19,534 nucleotides of DNA from Hemicentrotus pulcherrimus (GCA_003118195.1 BEXV01004069.1:1-19534), one strand, 5' to 3'; shown: positions 9,701 to 15,589, counted from the first letter of the stretch. The notes: a model not told the origin generated them from the letters alone. Program-made: numbers and translations.

Positions 9701-10094
9701 TACTAAAGCACATATTACAAGGTCTTTACCCGTTTATTCTGTTTCAGATTATTTTACAAGGCCTTTGACCTTATTTTAGTTCCCATTTTCTCATTTTTCA
9801 ACTGTTAAATTAGGTGTCTTTGATACTGTTAACATGTATGATTGCATGTCATTTTTGTGTATAATGTATACTATTGTAATGATCTATTGTTTTATATGAA
9901 GATGGAAATAGATGAACAAATGAATGAAAGCGATATCCTTAACTTTGAGTTTCACTACCAGATCAAGACCCCAGTATAGCGGCCAATCCTTCAACCTCTT
10001 GACAACATTTCCAAATAAGACTCTCACCGACACCAGCCAAACGATTCAGGGTGCCAAACTAATGAATGCAGTCATCGTCCAACGGTTGACATAG
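580..10094 (+). CDS. NSFL1C: NSFL1 cofactor p47 (p97/VCP adaptor), nine exons, first coding exon missing
   Basis: Join 580-743, 1607-1720, 2696-2776, 3772-3937, 4879-4988, 5888-6025, 7190-7354, 8510-8569, 9962-10094. All introns are GT/AG and phases match, giving 376 residues plus TAG (numbered here from the first codon at 580). Seen in order: end of UBA (VALESFY), acidic segment with GQAFYAGG, basic GPKKKKVE, KEHGA, SEP domain from about residue 176 (RHVVLKMWKTGFS) to about 240, SHP box FTGHGVMLG at 249-257, and UBX at about 296-376 with FPN at 349-351 and terminal VIVQRLT. This is the domain order of metazoan p47, which recruits p97/VCP to membrane fusion after mitosis and to ubiquitinated cargo; human p47 is about 370 residues. 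The roughly 35 missing N-terminal residues must lie upstream of 580. The introns carry duplicated splice sites (see findings). The identification is very secure; function is inferred from the family. Confidence 0.95.
1182..1575 (+). mobile_element. Non-autonomous DNA element with 24-bp terminal inverted repeats, copy 1
   Basis: The left end, ctttaaagataaggtgagtt, is inverted at the right end, where 1552-1575 reads ccggaactcaccttaatctt plus taag. Length is about 394 bp. The left two thirds match 11031-11250 in the same orientation at clearly high identity. No transposase is present. The superfamily is unassigned. Confidence 0.72.
1607..1720 (+). CDS. NSFL1C: p47 exon: acidic FYAGG segment
   Basis: Acceptor tttgtcag|a completes the split Arg codon. 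The exon encodes GGSSSRIATLGDY, then an acidic run leading into GQAFYAGG, the conserved FYAGG stretch of p47 between UBA and SEP. Donor is ggcag|gtaacg. The length of 114 bases keeps the phase. Confidence 0.93.
1729..1850 (+). repeat. Dispersed 'ggggaattctaccctgatat' repeat, copy 1
   Basis: The sequence 'aaaggggaattctaccctga' followed by 'aaaatgagagaaacaggtca' recurs at 1909-2170 (interrupted) and, more degraded, at 8650-8730. It starts eight bases after the donor of exon 1607-1720. Probably a short interspersed element of unknown class. Confidence 0.55.
1909..2180 (+). repeat. Dispersed 'ggggaattctaccctgatat' repeat, copy 2, split by a MITE
   Basis: The left part (ggggaacttcaccctgatat at about 1909-1940) and right part (aaaatgagaaaagcaggtca at about 2135-2160) are contiguous in the copy at 1729. 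Here they are separated by the TTAA-ended element at 1939-2126, so this copy received the insertion. Confidence 0.6.
1939..2126 (+). mobile_element. TTAA-ended MITE, copy 1
   Basis: Starts TTAAAGCCCCTCTGCACTAC and carries the shared core 'gatgagataaccacctgtca' and 'catgcagggaggtct'. It is about 188 bp, with a degraded right end. Two more copies lie at 3161-3358 (same strand) and 4645-4841 (opposite). TTAA ends suggest a piggyBac-type origin. Confidence 0.65.
2361..2696 (+). repeat. 170-bp tandem duplication carrying the exon 4 splice acceptor
   Basis: Copies 2361-2530 and 2531-2696 begin with agctagattacttgta and end in ttctcattgtagc. They are nearly identical apart from a deletion of about ten bases in the second. 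The real acceptor (2694-2695) ends copy 2; an identical acceptor-like site (2531-2532) ends copy 1. Confidence 0.9.
2696..2776 (+). CDS. NSFL1C: p47 exon: basic PKKKKVE motif and KDIFKQAKE
   Basis: The acceptor ctcattgtag|c is the second of two nearly identical 3' splice sites 164-170 bases apart. The exon encodes GQQVVGPKKKKVESDSLVKD and then IFKQAKE, aligning with human GQQIVGPPRKK and DLFKGAKEHG. The donor gga|gtgagt splits a Glu codon. The basic motif resembles a monopartite nuclear localisation signal. In mammals p47 is largely nuclear in interphase, so this is plausible but not shown. Confidence 0.93.
2908..3041 (+). mobile_element. MITE-like element with GGGCCCCGTCTT / AAGAC ends
   Basis: The left end gggccccgtctta and right end cagccctttgcaagac are roughly inverse. 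The interior holds inverse 'gattgatatcaatcgc' / 'gcgattgatttggatca' segments. A related left end occurs at 17423. Confidence 0.45.
3161..3358 (+). mobile_element. TTAA-ended MITE, copy 2
   Basis: Starts agccccactgcactacttat and ends with ctagtgcagataggctttaa, an inverse of the start, so terminal inverted repeats are visible. It shares the 'gatgagataaccacctgtca' core with the other copies. Confidence 0.68.
3501..3757 (+). mobile_element. Foldback/MITE element with about 45-bp terminal inverted repeats
   Basis: The left arm (3501-3546) has cgagggttcagtgacacaaa then gacgtgactccatattttgc. The right arm (3711-3757) has ggccaaaatggagttatgtc then tttgtgtcactgaaccctgg. The arms are inverse copies over about 45 bases. 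Both ends are near 'atat', compatible with a TA target. It ends about 15 bases before the acceptor of the exon at 3772. Confidence 0.78.
3772..3937 (+). CDS. NSFL1C: p47 exon: linker before SEP, 3' half tandemly duplicated downstream
   Basis: Acceptor ttatatttcag|g completes Glu and gives EHGAEEV. Then come a Ser/Thr-rich linker, the conserved GAGYRLGESPQEP and a Pro/Gly-rich end, PGTSGTMPGPRPRE. The donor gagag|gttagt leaves phase 0. The last 84 bases plus 53 intron bases are repeated twice more downstream. The right arm of an inverted-repeat element ends about 15 bases before this acceptor. Reading through the donor gives seven codons and then TAG. Confidence 0.93.
3854..4285 (+). repeat. 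Tandem array of the exon 5 end plus donor and intron start, about 137-bp period
   Basis: Units start at 3854, 3991 and 4127 (periods 137, 136, 138), with a decayed fourth start at 4265. Unit 1 is the real exon end (tacagactaggggaat to gagag|gttagt) plus 53 intron bases. Units 2 and 3 keep the same exon-like part and donor-like sites at 4074 (gag|gttagta) and 4212 (gag|gttggt). Unit 2 has one base deleted in the coding-like part. Confidence 0.92.
4460..4538 (+). pseudogene. Decoy copy of the SEP-exon acceptor and first codons
   Basis: Pyrimidine tract and acceptor ctctgtcctcag|aga (AG 4498-4499), then in the correct phase RHVVLK, GSGSSN and TGA at 4536-4538. The real exon starts identically (RHVVLKMW) at 4879 behind a matching tract (tgtatccctctc...cctcacag). 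Similarity fades after six codons. It is either a degenerate partial exon duplication or a stop-containing alternative exon. Confidence 0.75.
4645..4841 (-). mobile_element. TTAA-ended MITE, copy 3
   Basis: On the minus strand it begins TTAAAGCCACACTGTCCTAC and ends ctagtacagataagctcaaa. It lies between the decoy copy of the SEP exon start (4500) and the real exon (4879); the real exon's CT tract begins directly after it. Confidence 0.66.
4879..4988 (+). CDS. NSFL1C: p47 exon: first half of SEP domain
   Basis: The acceptor ctatcctcacag|agg lies behind a long CT tract. The exon encodes RHVVLKMWKTGFSIDDGELR and then DYREPQNDAFLKAIMKG, collinear with human [20 protein letters not shown]. This is the start of the SEP domain (Shp1, eyc, p47), which takes part in p47 trimerisation and p97 binding. 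Donor is aagg|gtaagt in phase 2. A decoy copy of the acceptor and first six codons lies 379 bases upstream. Confidence 0.95.
5018..5180 (+). mobile_element. SINE fragment (family with 'cagctgggctaaagcc' body)
   Basis: Runs from about gcactagtgtcctttggaaa through atttgccactctccacccag and gggcagctgggctaaagcc to a tail of ataatg/ataataatg units. The body matches the minus-strand element at 10600-10870 (ggcagctaggctaaagctgg). The tRNA-like head is missing. Confidence 0.6.
5185..5335 (-). mobile_element. SINE 3' fragment
   Basis: On the minus strand it matches the 3' half of the SINE at 6195: the inverse of tctccactccctggggag, then the gtgtgcac stretch, then the inverse of ctagcgctttacagatatta and an AT-rich tail. 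Confidence 0.65.
5428..5615 (+). mobile_element. SINE 3' fragment, opposite to its neighbour
   Basis: 'ctctccaccaagtgtggaat', 'ggttacccaataggatgcaa', 'gctccccagggagtgaagac' and 'gtgttcgggcaagcctgaat' follow the same order as in the SINE at 6195. It lies inverted relative to 5185-5335, so the two can pair in RNA. Confidence 0.66.
5745..5887 (+). repeat. TCTC/TTCC pyrimidine microsatellite
   Basis: About 140 bases of nearly pure pyrimidine directly abutting the acceptor of exon 5888, so the repeat doubles as its polypyrimidine tract. Confidence 0.85.
5888..6025 (+). CDS. NSFL1C: p47 exon: second half of SEP domain and SHP box
   Basis: The acceptor tctctccag|a ends a pyrimidine tract of more than 100 bases. 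The exon encodes EIPDELLQLGKGGEVSLDLE and DHRSEEFSRP, completing SEP. Then comes AFTGHGVMLG, an SHP box (F-x-G-x-G-x-x-L) that in this family docks on the p97 N domain. The donor gggcag|gtaagg splits Ser. A MITE starts about ten bases into the following intron. Confidence 0.95.
6036..6185 (+). mobile_element. MITE with GGGGGTGTTTCACAAA ends
   Basis: The left end gggggtgtttcacaaaactc and right end aggctttgtgaaatggttcc are inverse. Inner 'gtcacaaatgacagt' and 'atttgtcatttgtcatt' also pair. It is about 150 bp, starts ten bases after the exon 7 donor and ends next to the SINE at 6195. Confidence 0.72.
6195..6530 (+). mobile_element. tRNA-derived SINE, near full length
   Basis: Pol III-type A box tggccaagtgg at 6206-6216 and B box ggttttgaatcc at 6250-6261, with tRNA-like spacing. 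Body: cactctccacccagg, aggtacccggtaggatgcg, ggaatgccccttagggagtg, gtgtgcgggcaagcac. Tail: gtaaagcgcttagaaac then an AT-rich run. The head matches the inverse of 15230-15312 (tRNA-like, gtgtcgtgg...cgacacggcac). Confidence 0.85.
6592..6679 (+). repeat. Short foldback, stem of about 24 bp with a loop of about 35 bases
   Basis: Arm cacgaagtgacggtagtga (to 6617) is inverse to tcactaccgtcactttgtgg (from 6653); pairing extends outward through cctgttt / aaatagg. Could be a tiny MITE. Nothing coding. Confidence 0.7.
6778..7060 (+). mobile_element. DNA-element end with repeated GGTATTCTGAA
   Basis: 'gggggcggtattctgaaccc' starts at about 6778; 'ggtattctgaa' recurs at 6845 and 7020, with 'ttgttgtatctttt' phrases between. 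The inverse end (tcgagaataccaccc) lies at 7653-7668, on the other side of the p47 exon at 7190. Confidence 0.5.
7190..7354 (+). CDS. NSFL1C: p47 exon: low-complexity linker and start of UBX
   Basis: Acceptor gcctctcctag|t completes Ser. The exon encodes a Ser/Gln/Gly/Ala-rich linker of about 37 residues, longer and simpler than usual, then NPEQPTTTLQLRLADGS. That last part is the first beta strand of UBX, with the Arg (residue 307) that contacts p97 in family structures. Donor is ccag|gtaggt. The frame stays open upstream of the acceptor to an ATG at 7125 (see findings). Confidence 0.94.
7560..7668 (+). mobile_element. Opposite end of a GGTATTCT-type DNA element
   Basis: Ends tcgagaataccaccc, the inverse of the gggcggtattctgaa at 6778. 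The sequence before it (ggattaaaccatagactaaa) is not coding. Two separate elements are more likely than one element containing an exon. Confidence 0.4.
7690..7880 (+). mobile_element. tRNA-derived SINE, second family
   Basis: Possible A box around ggtggtagagaagtggtctc and B box cgggttcaaaacc, then 'gtgccagtgcccttaggtga', 'cactacaaagaggacttaat' and an A-rich tail at about 7895. It looks like a decayed SINE with tRNA-like head and linker. Confidence 0.6.
8300..8465 (+). repeat. Dispersed 'CACCTGTCTATAAAGGCCAC' type repeat, copy 2, two subunits
   Basis: Two subunits, at about 8308 (agccacctgtatagaaagac) and 8405 (gagaccacctgcctataaag), each followed by 'ggccac', a T-rich run and 'gtctccctt' or 'gtgtccttt'. 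It lies directly upstream of the p47 exon at 8510. Confidence 0.55.
8510..8569 (+). CDS. NSFL1C: p47 exon: UBX middle
   Basis: This is a 60-base exon with acceptor cttgctcag|a after a T/C-rich tract. It encodes LTGKFNHSHTVGDIRNFIT plus a split Ala, collinear with human LVQKFNHSHRISDIRLFI. The donor is actgc|gtatcc. GTATCC is a weaker donor than the others in this gene, but the flanking exons and phases fix it. Confidence 0.93.
8648..8735 (+). repeat. Dispersed 'ggggaattctaccctgatat' repeat, copy 3
   Basis: Degenerate copy: 'aaggggaagtctaacctaat' followed by 'caaaatgagaagaactgatc' and 'agtgaaag', in the same order and spacing as the copy at 1729. Confidence 0.45.
9280..9378 (+). mobile_element. 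Possible SINE fragment with B box and ATC/ATA tail
   Basis: 'gcatgggtttgaatcccacc' has a good B-box core (gggtttgaatccc). It is followed after a few bases by catcatcatcataataataa. No A box is clear. Confidence 0.4.
9820..9935 (+). mobile_element. Possible LINE 3' end with ATGAA repeat tail
   Basis: T-rich 3' UTR-like sequence, then 'gaagatggaaatagatgaac' and 'aaatgaatgaaag'. This resembles the short-repeat tails of CR1-type LINEs. No reverse transcriptase is present, so the call rests on style only. Confidence 0.3.
9962..10094 (+). CDS. NSFL1C: p47 terminal coding exon: UBX end and stop
   Basis: The acceptor cactaccag|a completes Ala. The exon encodes SRPQYSGQSFNLLTTFPNK, then TLTDTSQTIQGAKLMNAVIV and QRLT, then TAG at 10092-10094. 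FPN (residues 349-351) is the UBX loop that inserts into the p97 N domain. The C-terminus matches human NAVIVQRLT exactly. Confidence 0.96.
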
Positions 10095-10245
10095 CTCTTG
10101 GTTTATTTATTATTTGTGCTTTAGTTCACGTTTTTGTCTCTGGAGAGACGATGTCCATGTTTTGTTGTATTAGATATTCAAACATATAGATATGTTATGT
10201 TGTCATGAAATGATAATAAACTTGTTTTAAAATTCATTTTTATAC
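10095..10245 (+). terminator. p47 3' UTR with AATAAA signal
   Basis: AATAAA at 10215-10220, about 120 bases after the stop codon, is followed by T-rich sequence. It is the first canonical signal downstream and the likely polyadenylation site. The exact cleavage point cannot be read from the DNA. Confidence 0.7.
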
Positions 10246-10589
10246 ATAGCCAGCAAGAGAGAGATATTATTGTGTAAGATTAACTACATCTCTGACCCCA
10301 ATGCCTCCAAGAACCTGGGTCGTTTCTGTACTCAGCCTATGGGAACGAGACCGGCCAATAGACAGTGGGCTTATGCTCGTTCAGATTCGACGCAATTGAC
10401 CACATCTTTGTTTTTGTATAGTTTCTTTAAGCTTGATCTCCTTCCCTTTTTTGAATTCTTGTCACACAGAGAAGAAGCATGCAAATTAGCTTCCTTTTCA
10501 CCTCTGTGACCGTTGACCGTTAAACAGTCTACCAAAAATCTGATCTGAGCATCTTTCTATATTGTGCGGAGGTACTTTTTTGGTCCTTC

Positions 10590-10885
10590 AACGCCATAAT
10601 AATAATGTTTATATGCATTTCTATAGGGCTGTCTAACCAGAAATTCTATTCCGAGGCGCATTTATTATTACCCCAGCTTTAGCCTAGCTGCCATTACAGC
10701 GCTCCAGCAATGCAAAGAACTAATTCCTGCCAGGTACCCATTTACATAACCTGGGTTGAGTGTGACAAATGTAGATCAATGTCTTGCCATAGGACATAAG
10801 TGCCGGAGCAAGATCCGAACCATGGACCTTGTGATCGACAGTCCGGCCACGTATCCACCCGACCACTTCACACCTCTACGTTTAA
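10590..10885 (-). mobile_element. tRNA-derived SINE, 'cagctaggctaaagc' family
   Basis: On the minus strand: A box within gtgaagtggtcgggtgg, B box ggttcggatct, then ggcaagacattgatctacat, ctcaacccaggttatgtaaa, gggtacctggcagg, ggcagctaggctaaagctgg and an ataataa tail. Near full length, and the complete counterpart of the fragment at 5018. Confidence 0.78.
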
Positions 10886-11030
10886 AAAAATGTGTCTGGG
10901 GTTTCCTCTGTCAGACCATTTATTACTCTAATGCCCACAATACATTGCACGATCCTTCTGCCATTCAATTTTCAAAGACATGTCAATTTTTGTTTAAAGA
11001 GATGTCGTATGTACTTGAGTGGTTTGAGCA

Positions 11031-11413
11031 CTTAAAGATAAAGTTGAGTTCTGGTCATGGGATTGCATTGTGAAAGAAACGGGGAGGAATTTATCAGAAA
11101 AGGTTGATCATCTAGTATGTAAGTATTTGTGTGTATTGCAAGGTTCTGGAATCATCAAAATGATAACAAATTTGGCCAAATCTTGGCAAAGTTACAAGCA
11201 CTGTACACATAATGATGTACATGGGACTACACGAGCACATGGCGAAACCGATTTTTATGTATTTTATGTCATATTTAGAATGTGAAGGCATTTGAAGAGC
11301 CATGCTTATCAGGGAACATGTTTTAACTGATCTTCTTCCACCCTTGCATAATAACAATGATAACGCTCACAAATTATTTTTTACCTCTTCCCAGAAGTCA
11401 ACCTTCTCTTTAG
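11031..11413 (+). mobile_element. Same inverted-repeat element, copy 2
   Basis: Starts cttaaagataaagttgagtt and ends at about 11391-11413 with ccagaagtcaaccttctctt plus tag, a degraded inverse of the left end. The body matches 1182-1400. Length of about 383 bp agrees with copy 1, so both appear full length. Confidence 0.68.
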
Positions 11414-11577
11414 GTTGTGGGTTCAATCAGTCCTTTGAGGCCTGTGTGAGATTTCCTGCCATATGACCCTCTCATTATACAGAACAATGTTATAGTCATA
11501 CTCCTTTAGGGATCCGGTATTACTTTGTCTCAGATTCTGAAACAAAATCCTGGATTTAGCTCGTGCTGCAATGATAA

Positions 11578-11694
11578 TAGGGACCTTTAGATTCGCACAA
11601 AGACAATAGGTCTATGCTACGATCGACATCCTTTTAATGCACTGCCTTGAATGGATGTCACATGTATCAGTCCACGCAAATCTAAAAGTCCCTA
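11578..11694 (+). mobile_element. 117-bp MITE with TAGGGACNTTTAGATT ends
   Basis: Left tagggacctttagattcgca and right gcaaatctaaaagtccctA are inverse over about 18 bases; TA at each end fits a mariner-type TA target duplication. Confidence 0.78.
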
Positions 11695-11699
11695 ATCAC

Positions 11700-12540
11700 A
11701 AACCTTTAGGCTAGTCAGGAACCTCCATGACTTTTACAAGCTGATCGCCTGTTTGATTATCAAGACATTTATGATTGGAATCAAAACCAAATTTTGCGTT
11801 TTACTAACGGTTTTCCTAACAGTCTATTGGGGAAAACAAGTCTGGTAAAATCGTGACTCTAATATTAATATATTTTTGAAGCACTTCTTGATCATTTTGA
11901 AGCACAATTTTTAAGGGCTCCAATATTACATGTACAACATATCACAGACACTGATAATACGTTAAAATTGTGTAATGGGGTTTGAATACAAGACGTTAAT
12001 AAGCCACCTAGGAGATACAGTCAACTCTGTGTCTAATAGTTGACTTTGAATAACTCAAACAATCGCCCAAGTCCAATGTTTCCTTACAGTCCAATGTTCT
12101 TATATTCTATTGTTTTACACCTCATATAAGTCTAATTTTTCCTAAGTCAAAGCTATTTCTGTGGTCCCAATTGATTCGACTTATGCAGAGTTAACTTTAT
12201 TTTCTTGATACGTTGTTTCGTTAAATATTGTTGTCCGATCTGTAAATGTATATACATGTATTCCCTTTCAACTGAACGATGATTCTTTACACAATAATTC
12301 TTTATACAAGTCTTCTTTATACAAGTCTTTTATAAATGTCCTATATTCAGAACAGACTATTACACAGAGATTTCTCATTGACTTACTTTCAATATGTCAA
12401 GCAGACGAAGGTCGTGAACATATGCATTGTTTTTCCTCCCTAAATGAACACAAATTTCATTCAAGTAGGCTTTAAAAAATATAGTCAGAAATATTCATTT
12501 ATAGTAGGCCATTGATAAATGAAAATGTTATCAGTCGCAT
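11700..12540. other. AT-rich sequence without a gene
   Basis: No ORF with coding character. A small run of ttctttatacaagtc-type repeats (about 12286-12330) is the only structure I see. Confidence 0.5.
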
Positions 12541-12545
12541 GACTG

Positions 12546-12706
12546 TGTGAAATGTTAACAAATAGATGTCAAATGAAATACAATGTATAAGCAATTTGTT
12601 TTTCCTTCAGCATGTGTTCGACACTTCAGACACTTCAGACACTTTAGACACATGACTTAATGTGAAATGTTCAAAAAATAAATGTCAATGAAATATAAGT
12701 CCATGA
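12546..12706 (+). repeat. Direct repeat pair with an intervening GACACTTCA array
   Basis: 'gtgaaatgttaacaaataga' then 'tgtcaaatgaaat' at 12546-12582 recurs as 'gtgaaatgttcaaaaaataa' then 'atgtcaatgaaat' at 12661-12697. Between them, at about 12619-12653, gacacttca occurs three times in tandem, the third as gacacttta. Confidence 0.6.
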
Positions 12707-12914
12707 TACTTGGTTCTCTTTATTTGGTTTCTCAATCATACAAGTACAAAAACAACTTTATAATGACATTGATATATATACACAGTGAGATTAAAATGTA
12801 AAACTACTAAAATTTGTTTGATGGTGTCTGAATATTTCAACTCATGCCCTGTTTTCCAATTTGTGAATAGGTAGGACCTTTGGTACTTTTTATGTGTGTA
12901 TTTGGGATGAACCC

Positions 12915-13030
12915 CCCCCCCTTTGGATTAAAAAAAATAATAATTGAAAAAAATAAAAATGCTGATAGGTGACCTATAGGTGGCCTTACCCCTCCCCTCC
13001 CCCTCCCCCAAATCCTGTGTACGCCACTGG
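12915..13030 (-). mobile_element. Decayed element with CAGTGGCGTA end and C-rich tracts
   Basis: On the minus strand it begins cagtggcgtacacaggattt followed by G-rich runs, a start common among animal DNA transposons and their MITEs. Runs of C occur at 12911-12922 and 12991-13010. No coding part remains. Confidence 0.4.
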
Positions 13031-13284
13031 GTAGGACAAAAATGCGAACTAACAAAGAAAGGACGTGATTCGTGAAGCAATTTGAGCACGATCGCTGAGG
13101 ATTTGCGTAGTTAACAAAGTCATCACTAGTCCATTTTCTGTTCGTTTTTTGTATATTTTTAATTCTTCGATCATCATTGTCCTCCCTAGCTTCATACACG
13201 CTTCTCACACAAGCAATATATACTTAAGGTGCATGCCATTCAGCTTAGCGTTTATACATGTTATTCTAAGATTTGTTATAGTAA

Positions 13285-13386
13285 AAACCTTTCTCTATCT
13301 CTCCTCTTCTTTCCCCACTCTCCCCTTCTGTCTCTCTCTCTATCTTTCTCTCTCTCTCTCTCTCTCTCTATCTCCATCTCTTCGAT
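13285..13386 (+). repeat. CT microsatellite
   Basis: Long (TC)n with TATC and CCCC interruptions; translations in this stretch are Ser/Leu repeats without meaning. Confidence 0.88.
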
Positions 13387-13559
13387 TGATCAATTATTTT
13401 CCGCTTTCACTGTCAATTTCCCCACCCCCTCTACAAATATTGTAACAAAACCATAATTCCAAACTTCTTTAAGTGTAATTTTTCTTCCGATTGCCTCAGA
13501 TATTGAAATCCCTAATTGAACGCTACAATGACAACCATTTAGAATGGACGAATTGCTAC

Positions 13560-13730
13560 AAGACAATTTTTAATAGACAATGTTTTCATAATCAATGGAA
13601 ATTGTCCTGATAATTTCACCATAAAATCAATATATTGAAGTATAAAGTCAATTTGTAATAGACAATGCTTTTCATAACCAATGCACAAAGTTCTGATAAC
13701 TTCACCATACAACGAATATATTCAAGATTT
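13560..13730 (+). repeat. Two-copy tandem repeat, 85-bp period
   Basis: 'taatagacaatgttttcata' to 'caatatattgaag' (13571-13640) recurs as 'taatagacaatgcttttcat' to 'gaatatattcaag' (13656-13726). The copies are moderately diverged. Confidence 0.75.
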
Positions 13731-14164
13731 GTTTTGGTTATGTCAAACTAATTTGTCGAGTCAAATATATCTTCACAATGAGCTGACAAAACAAACTTGT
13801 GAAAATGTGTTGTTATTGTGTTCACAAAAATATTTGTACACGAAAATGCCGGTTTACTGCATTCTGGGTAAAGATTGAGAGTGCCATATATCACCTTCTA
13901 GCATTGTCATACGGCAATTATCATATTATATTTACTTGCCGTCCAGGTTACTAGTTTTTACAACATAGCTCGCGCGTGAAGTTCATCCTGAAATCACTCG
14001 TGTGATCACCACGTCATTGTTTAGCACAATATTTGTTTGAACCAGCAACTTTGACATCTTCGCCAAAGTCATACGTTTGTATATGCTACAGCTATGTCAA
14101 TGACTGTGTAATAATGAATGGTCTCCTGGTAGATATCATCTTACTATCTGTTCTATCAAACTAC
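13731..14164. other. Non-coding sequence, nothing recognised
   Basis: The only open stretch (13681-13878) starts inside the 85-bp repeat and has no family resemblance. No RNA gene was seen. Confidence 0.45.
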
Positions 14165-14318
14165 ATAATAATAAATAATATTAATTTTTTATATAGCGCT
14201 TAATACAAATGTCTCTAAGCGCTTTACAAATATACTATTACCCCGGCCATTGGATTCAGTGCTTGCCCGCACACGCTGTGTGCACAATCTCCACTCCCTG
14301 GGGAGCATTCCAGCCGGG
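14165..14318 (-). mobile_element. SINE 3' half, separated from its 5' half
   Basis: On the minus strand it matches the 3' half of the SINE at 6195 (ctccccagggagtggagatt, gtgtgcgggcaagcactgaa, gtaaagcgcttagagacatt). It stops exactly at the N at 14319; the missing part resumes at 15116. Confidence 0.82.
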
Positions 14319-14551
14319 NAGTTCAAGTTAACAGCATACACTTATATAGTTAGATGTATAATGCCAAGGCGCTGTGCGCAGCGACTAATTTTTCAGGAAC
14401 TTAGGCACCGTGTTACACTTTAAGACCATGTTACAGTTTAAGACCTCAACACACGTATCTAGAAAAAGGCAACTAACAATGGAGATTAATGATTGGCAGT
14501 AGTAATATGTTTACTTGGATAAAATAAAATGCAGATTAATTCACAAAAATT

Positions 14552-14663
14552 GCTACCCGATAATTGCTCCGCCGACATTTGCTCCGCCGACAATAGCTCC
14601 GCAGACATTTGCTCCGCCGACATTTGCTCCGCCGACAATTGCTCCGCAGACATTTGCTCCGCC
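14552..14663 (+). repeat. 15-bp minisatellite with 45-bp higher-order unit
   Basis: Six and a half units of gctccgccgacattt-type sequence (14566-14663) plus a degraded unit before. Units run in the order A, B, C, A, B, C; the two 45-bp triplets (14566-14610 and 14611-14655) differ at one base. Confidence 0.92.
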
Positions 14664-14723
14664 TGTCAATATGTCGTTCATGGGTTATTTCTTTTGTTTT
14701 GTATGATTTTTTTTGCTATTATT

Positions 14724-14870
14724 CAGTGCCGTAGCCAGCATTTTGAGAAAGGGGATGCGTTGTTATTCCCCGATCATAATGACACCGATGGGAAAAAAGT
14801 GATAAACCCTTGCGAAAGACGCAATCCTTTATTTGAGGGGAGGGTGGGGAGCAGGTGCAAAAACTTTTAA
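14724..14870 (+). mobile_element. Possible DNA-element fragment with CAGTGCCGTAGCC end
   Basis: Starts cagtgccgtagccagcattt followed by a G-rich stretch, like the inverse end at 13030. The right end cannot be fixed. Confidence 0.35.
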
Positions 14871-14997
14871 GTAACAGATACACTTTGTTCAACCTTTAGT
14901 AGTCCTTCTTTCAACAAGTAGTGATTTTTTTTTCTTTTCTTGGGCACAATATCATTTAAGGTTATACTTATTCCCTTTTGGTAAGCGATGGTATAAA

Positions 14998-15020
14998 GCG
15001 AGAGAGAGAGAGAGAGAGAC
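14998..15020 (+). repeat. GA microsatellite, short
   Basis: About ten GA units. Confidence 0.85.
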
Positions 15021-15115
15021 TTATCATTAATATTGAATAGCATCTTCCTGTTTAATTTCCCTCCTCGATTAAATGGGCACGTTTATACCATAAACTGAAG
15101 AGCGAGCGTTCAACN

Positions 15116-15312
15116 GTTACTTGACGCTCACAAGCTATTTGGCCAACAATGACGGCCTCATTCTACCGGGTACCCATTTGACACCTGGGTGGAGAGTAGC
15201 AAGTGCAGGTTAATATCTTGCCAAAGGATATTAGTGCCGTGTCGGGGTTCGAACCCTCGATCTTCGCATCTCTAGTCAAGCGCCTTAACCACTCGACCAC
15301 GACACTCCCACA
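15116..15312 (-). mobile_element. tRNA-derived SINE 5' half
   Basis: On the minus strand: gtgtcgtggtcgagtggtta, a good A box, then gcgaagatcgagggttcgaa with a perfect B box (gggttcgaacccc), then ccgacacggcac, a cysteine-poor linker and ccacccaggtgtcaaatggg. It is closer to a real tRNA than the copy at 6195, so younger or better preserved. Its 3' half is at 14165-14318. Confidence 0.87.
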
Positions 15313-15589
15313 ACATGACAATGATATTTTCCATAGCAGCTTAATAACATCAACAGTGCTGTATCTTTCAAATGATGGGTTTAATGTTTATTTAATGAGC
15401 ATACTCAAAATGTAAATCGAATGACAAATTTAGCAAAATACGTAATTAACATATTATATTATTATATACATCAACATGTCAAATACAAAAACGTAAACTC
15501 AACAAAAAATGTAATAATACAAATACTTAGTACAATGCAGCTTTTTACAGGTTGTGGGTGTGTGGGATTATAAAACTGTGTAACTAAGT

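Larger units (their letters stand above)
14320..15114. other. 795-bp segment bounded by single Ns, interrupting a SINE
   Basis: Flanked by N at 14319 and 15115. The SINE continues from base 14318 to 15116 with only the N between when compared with the copy at 6195. The segment holds a 15-bp minisatellite, a CAGTGCCGTAGCC element end and a short GA repeat, and no credible gene. Confidence 0.8.

Noticed and set aside
12619..12653. CRISPR-like short repeats
   Set aside because: Three adjacent 9-base units without spacers in a eukaryotic sequence: a simple tandem repeat.
12837..13208. Minus-strand frame of 123 codons
   Set aside because: It runs through C tracts and a decayed element end; low complexity and no family resemblance.
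13149..13456. Ser/Leu-rich frames of 98 and 75 codons as secreted or membrane proteins
   Set aside because: They are translations of the CT microsatellite.
14515..14870. A repeat protein encoded by the 15-bp minisatellite
   Set aside because: Two frames are open only because the period is a multiple of three; there is no conserved flank and no start context.
15230..15312. A functional tRNA gene on the minus strand
   Set aside because: A and B boxes are good, but the sequence continues into the SINE body found elsewhere in the window and lacks a clean tRNA fold end and terminator.
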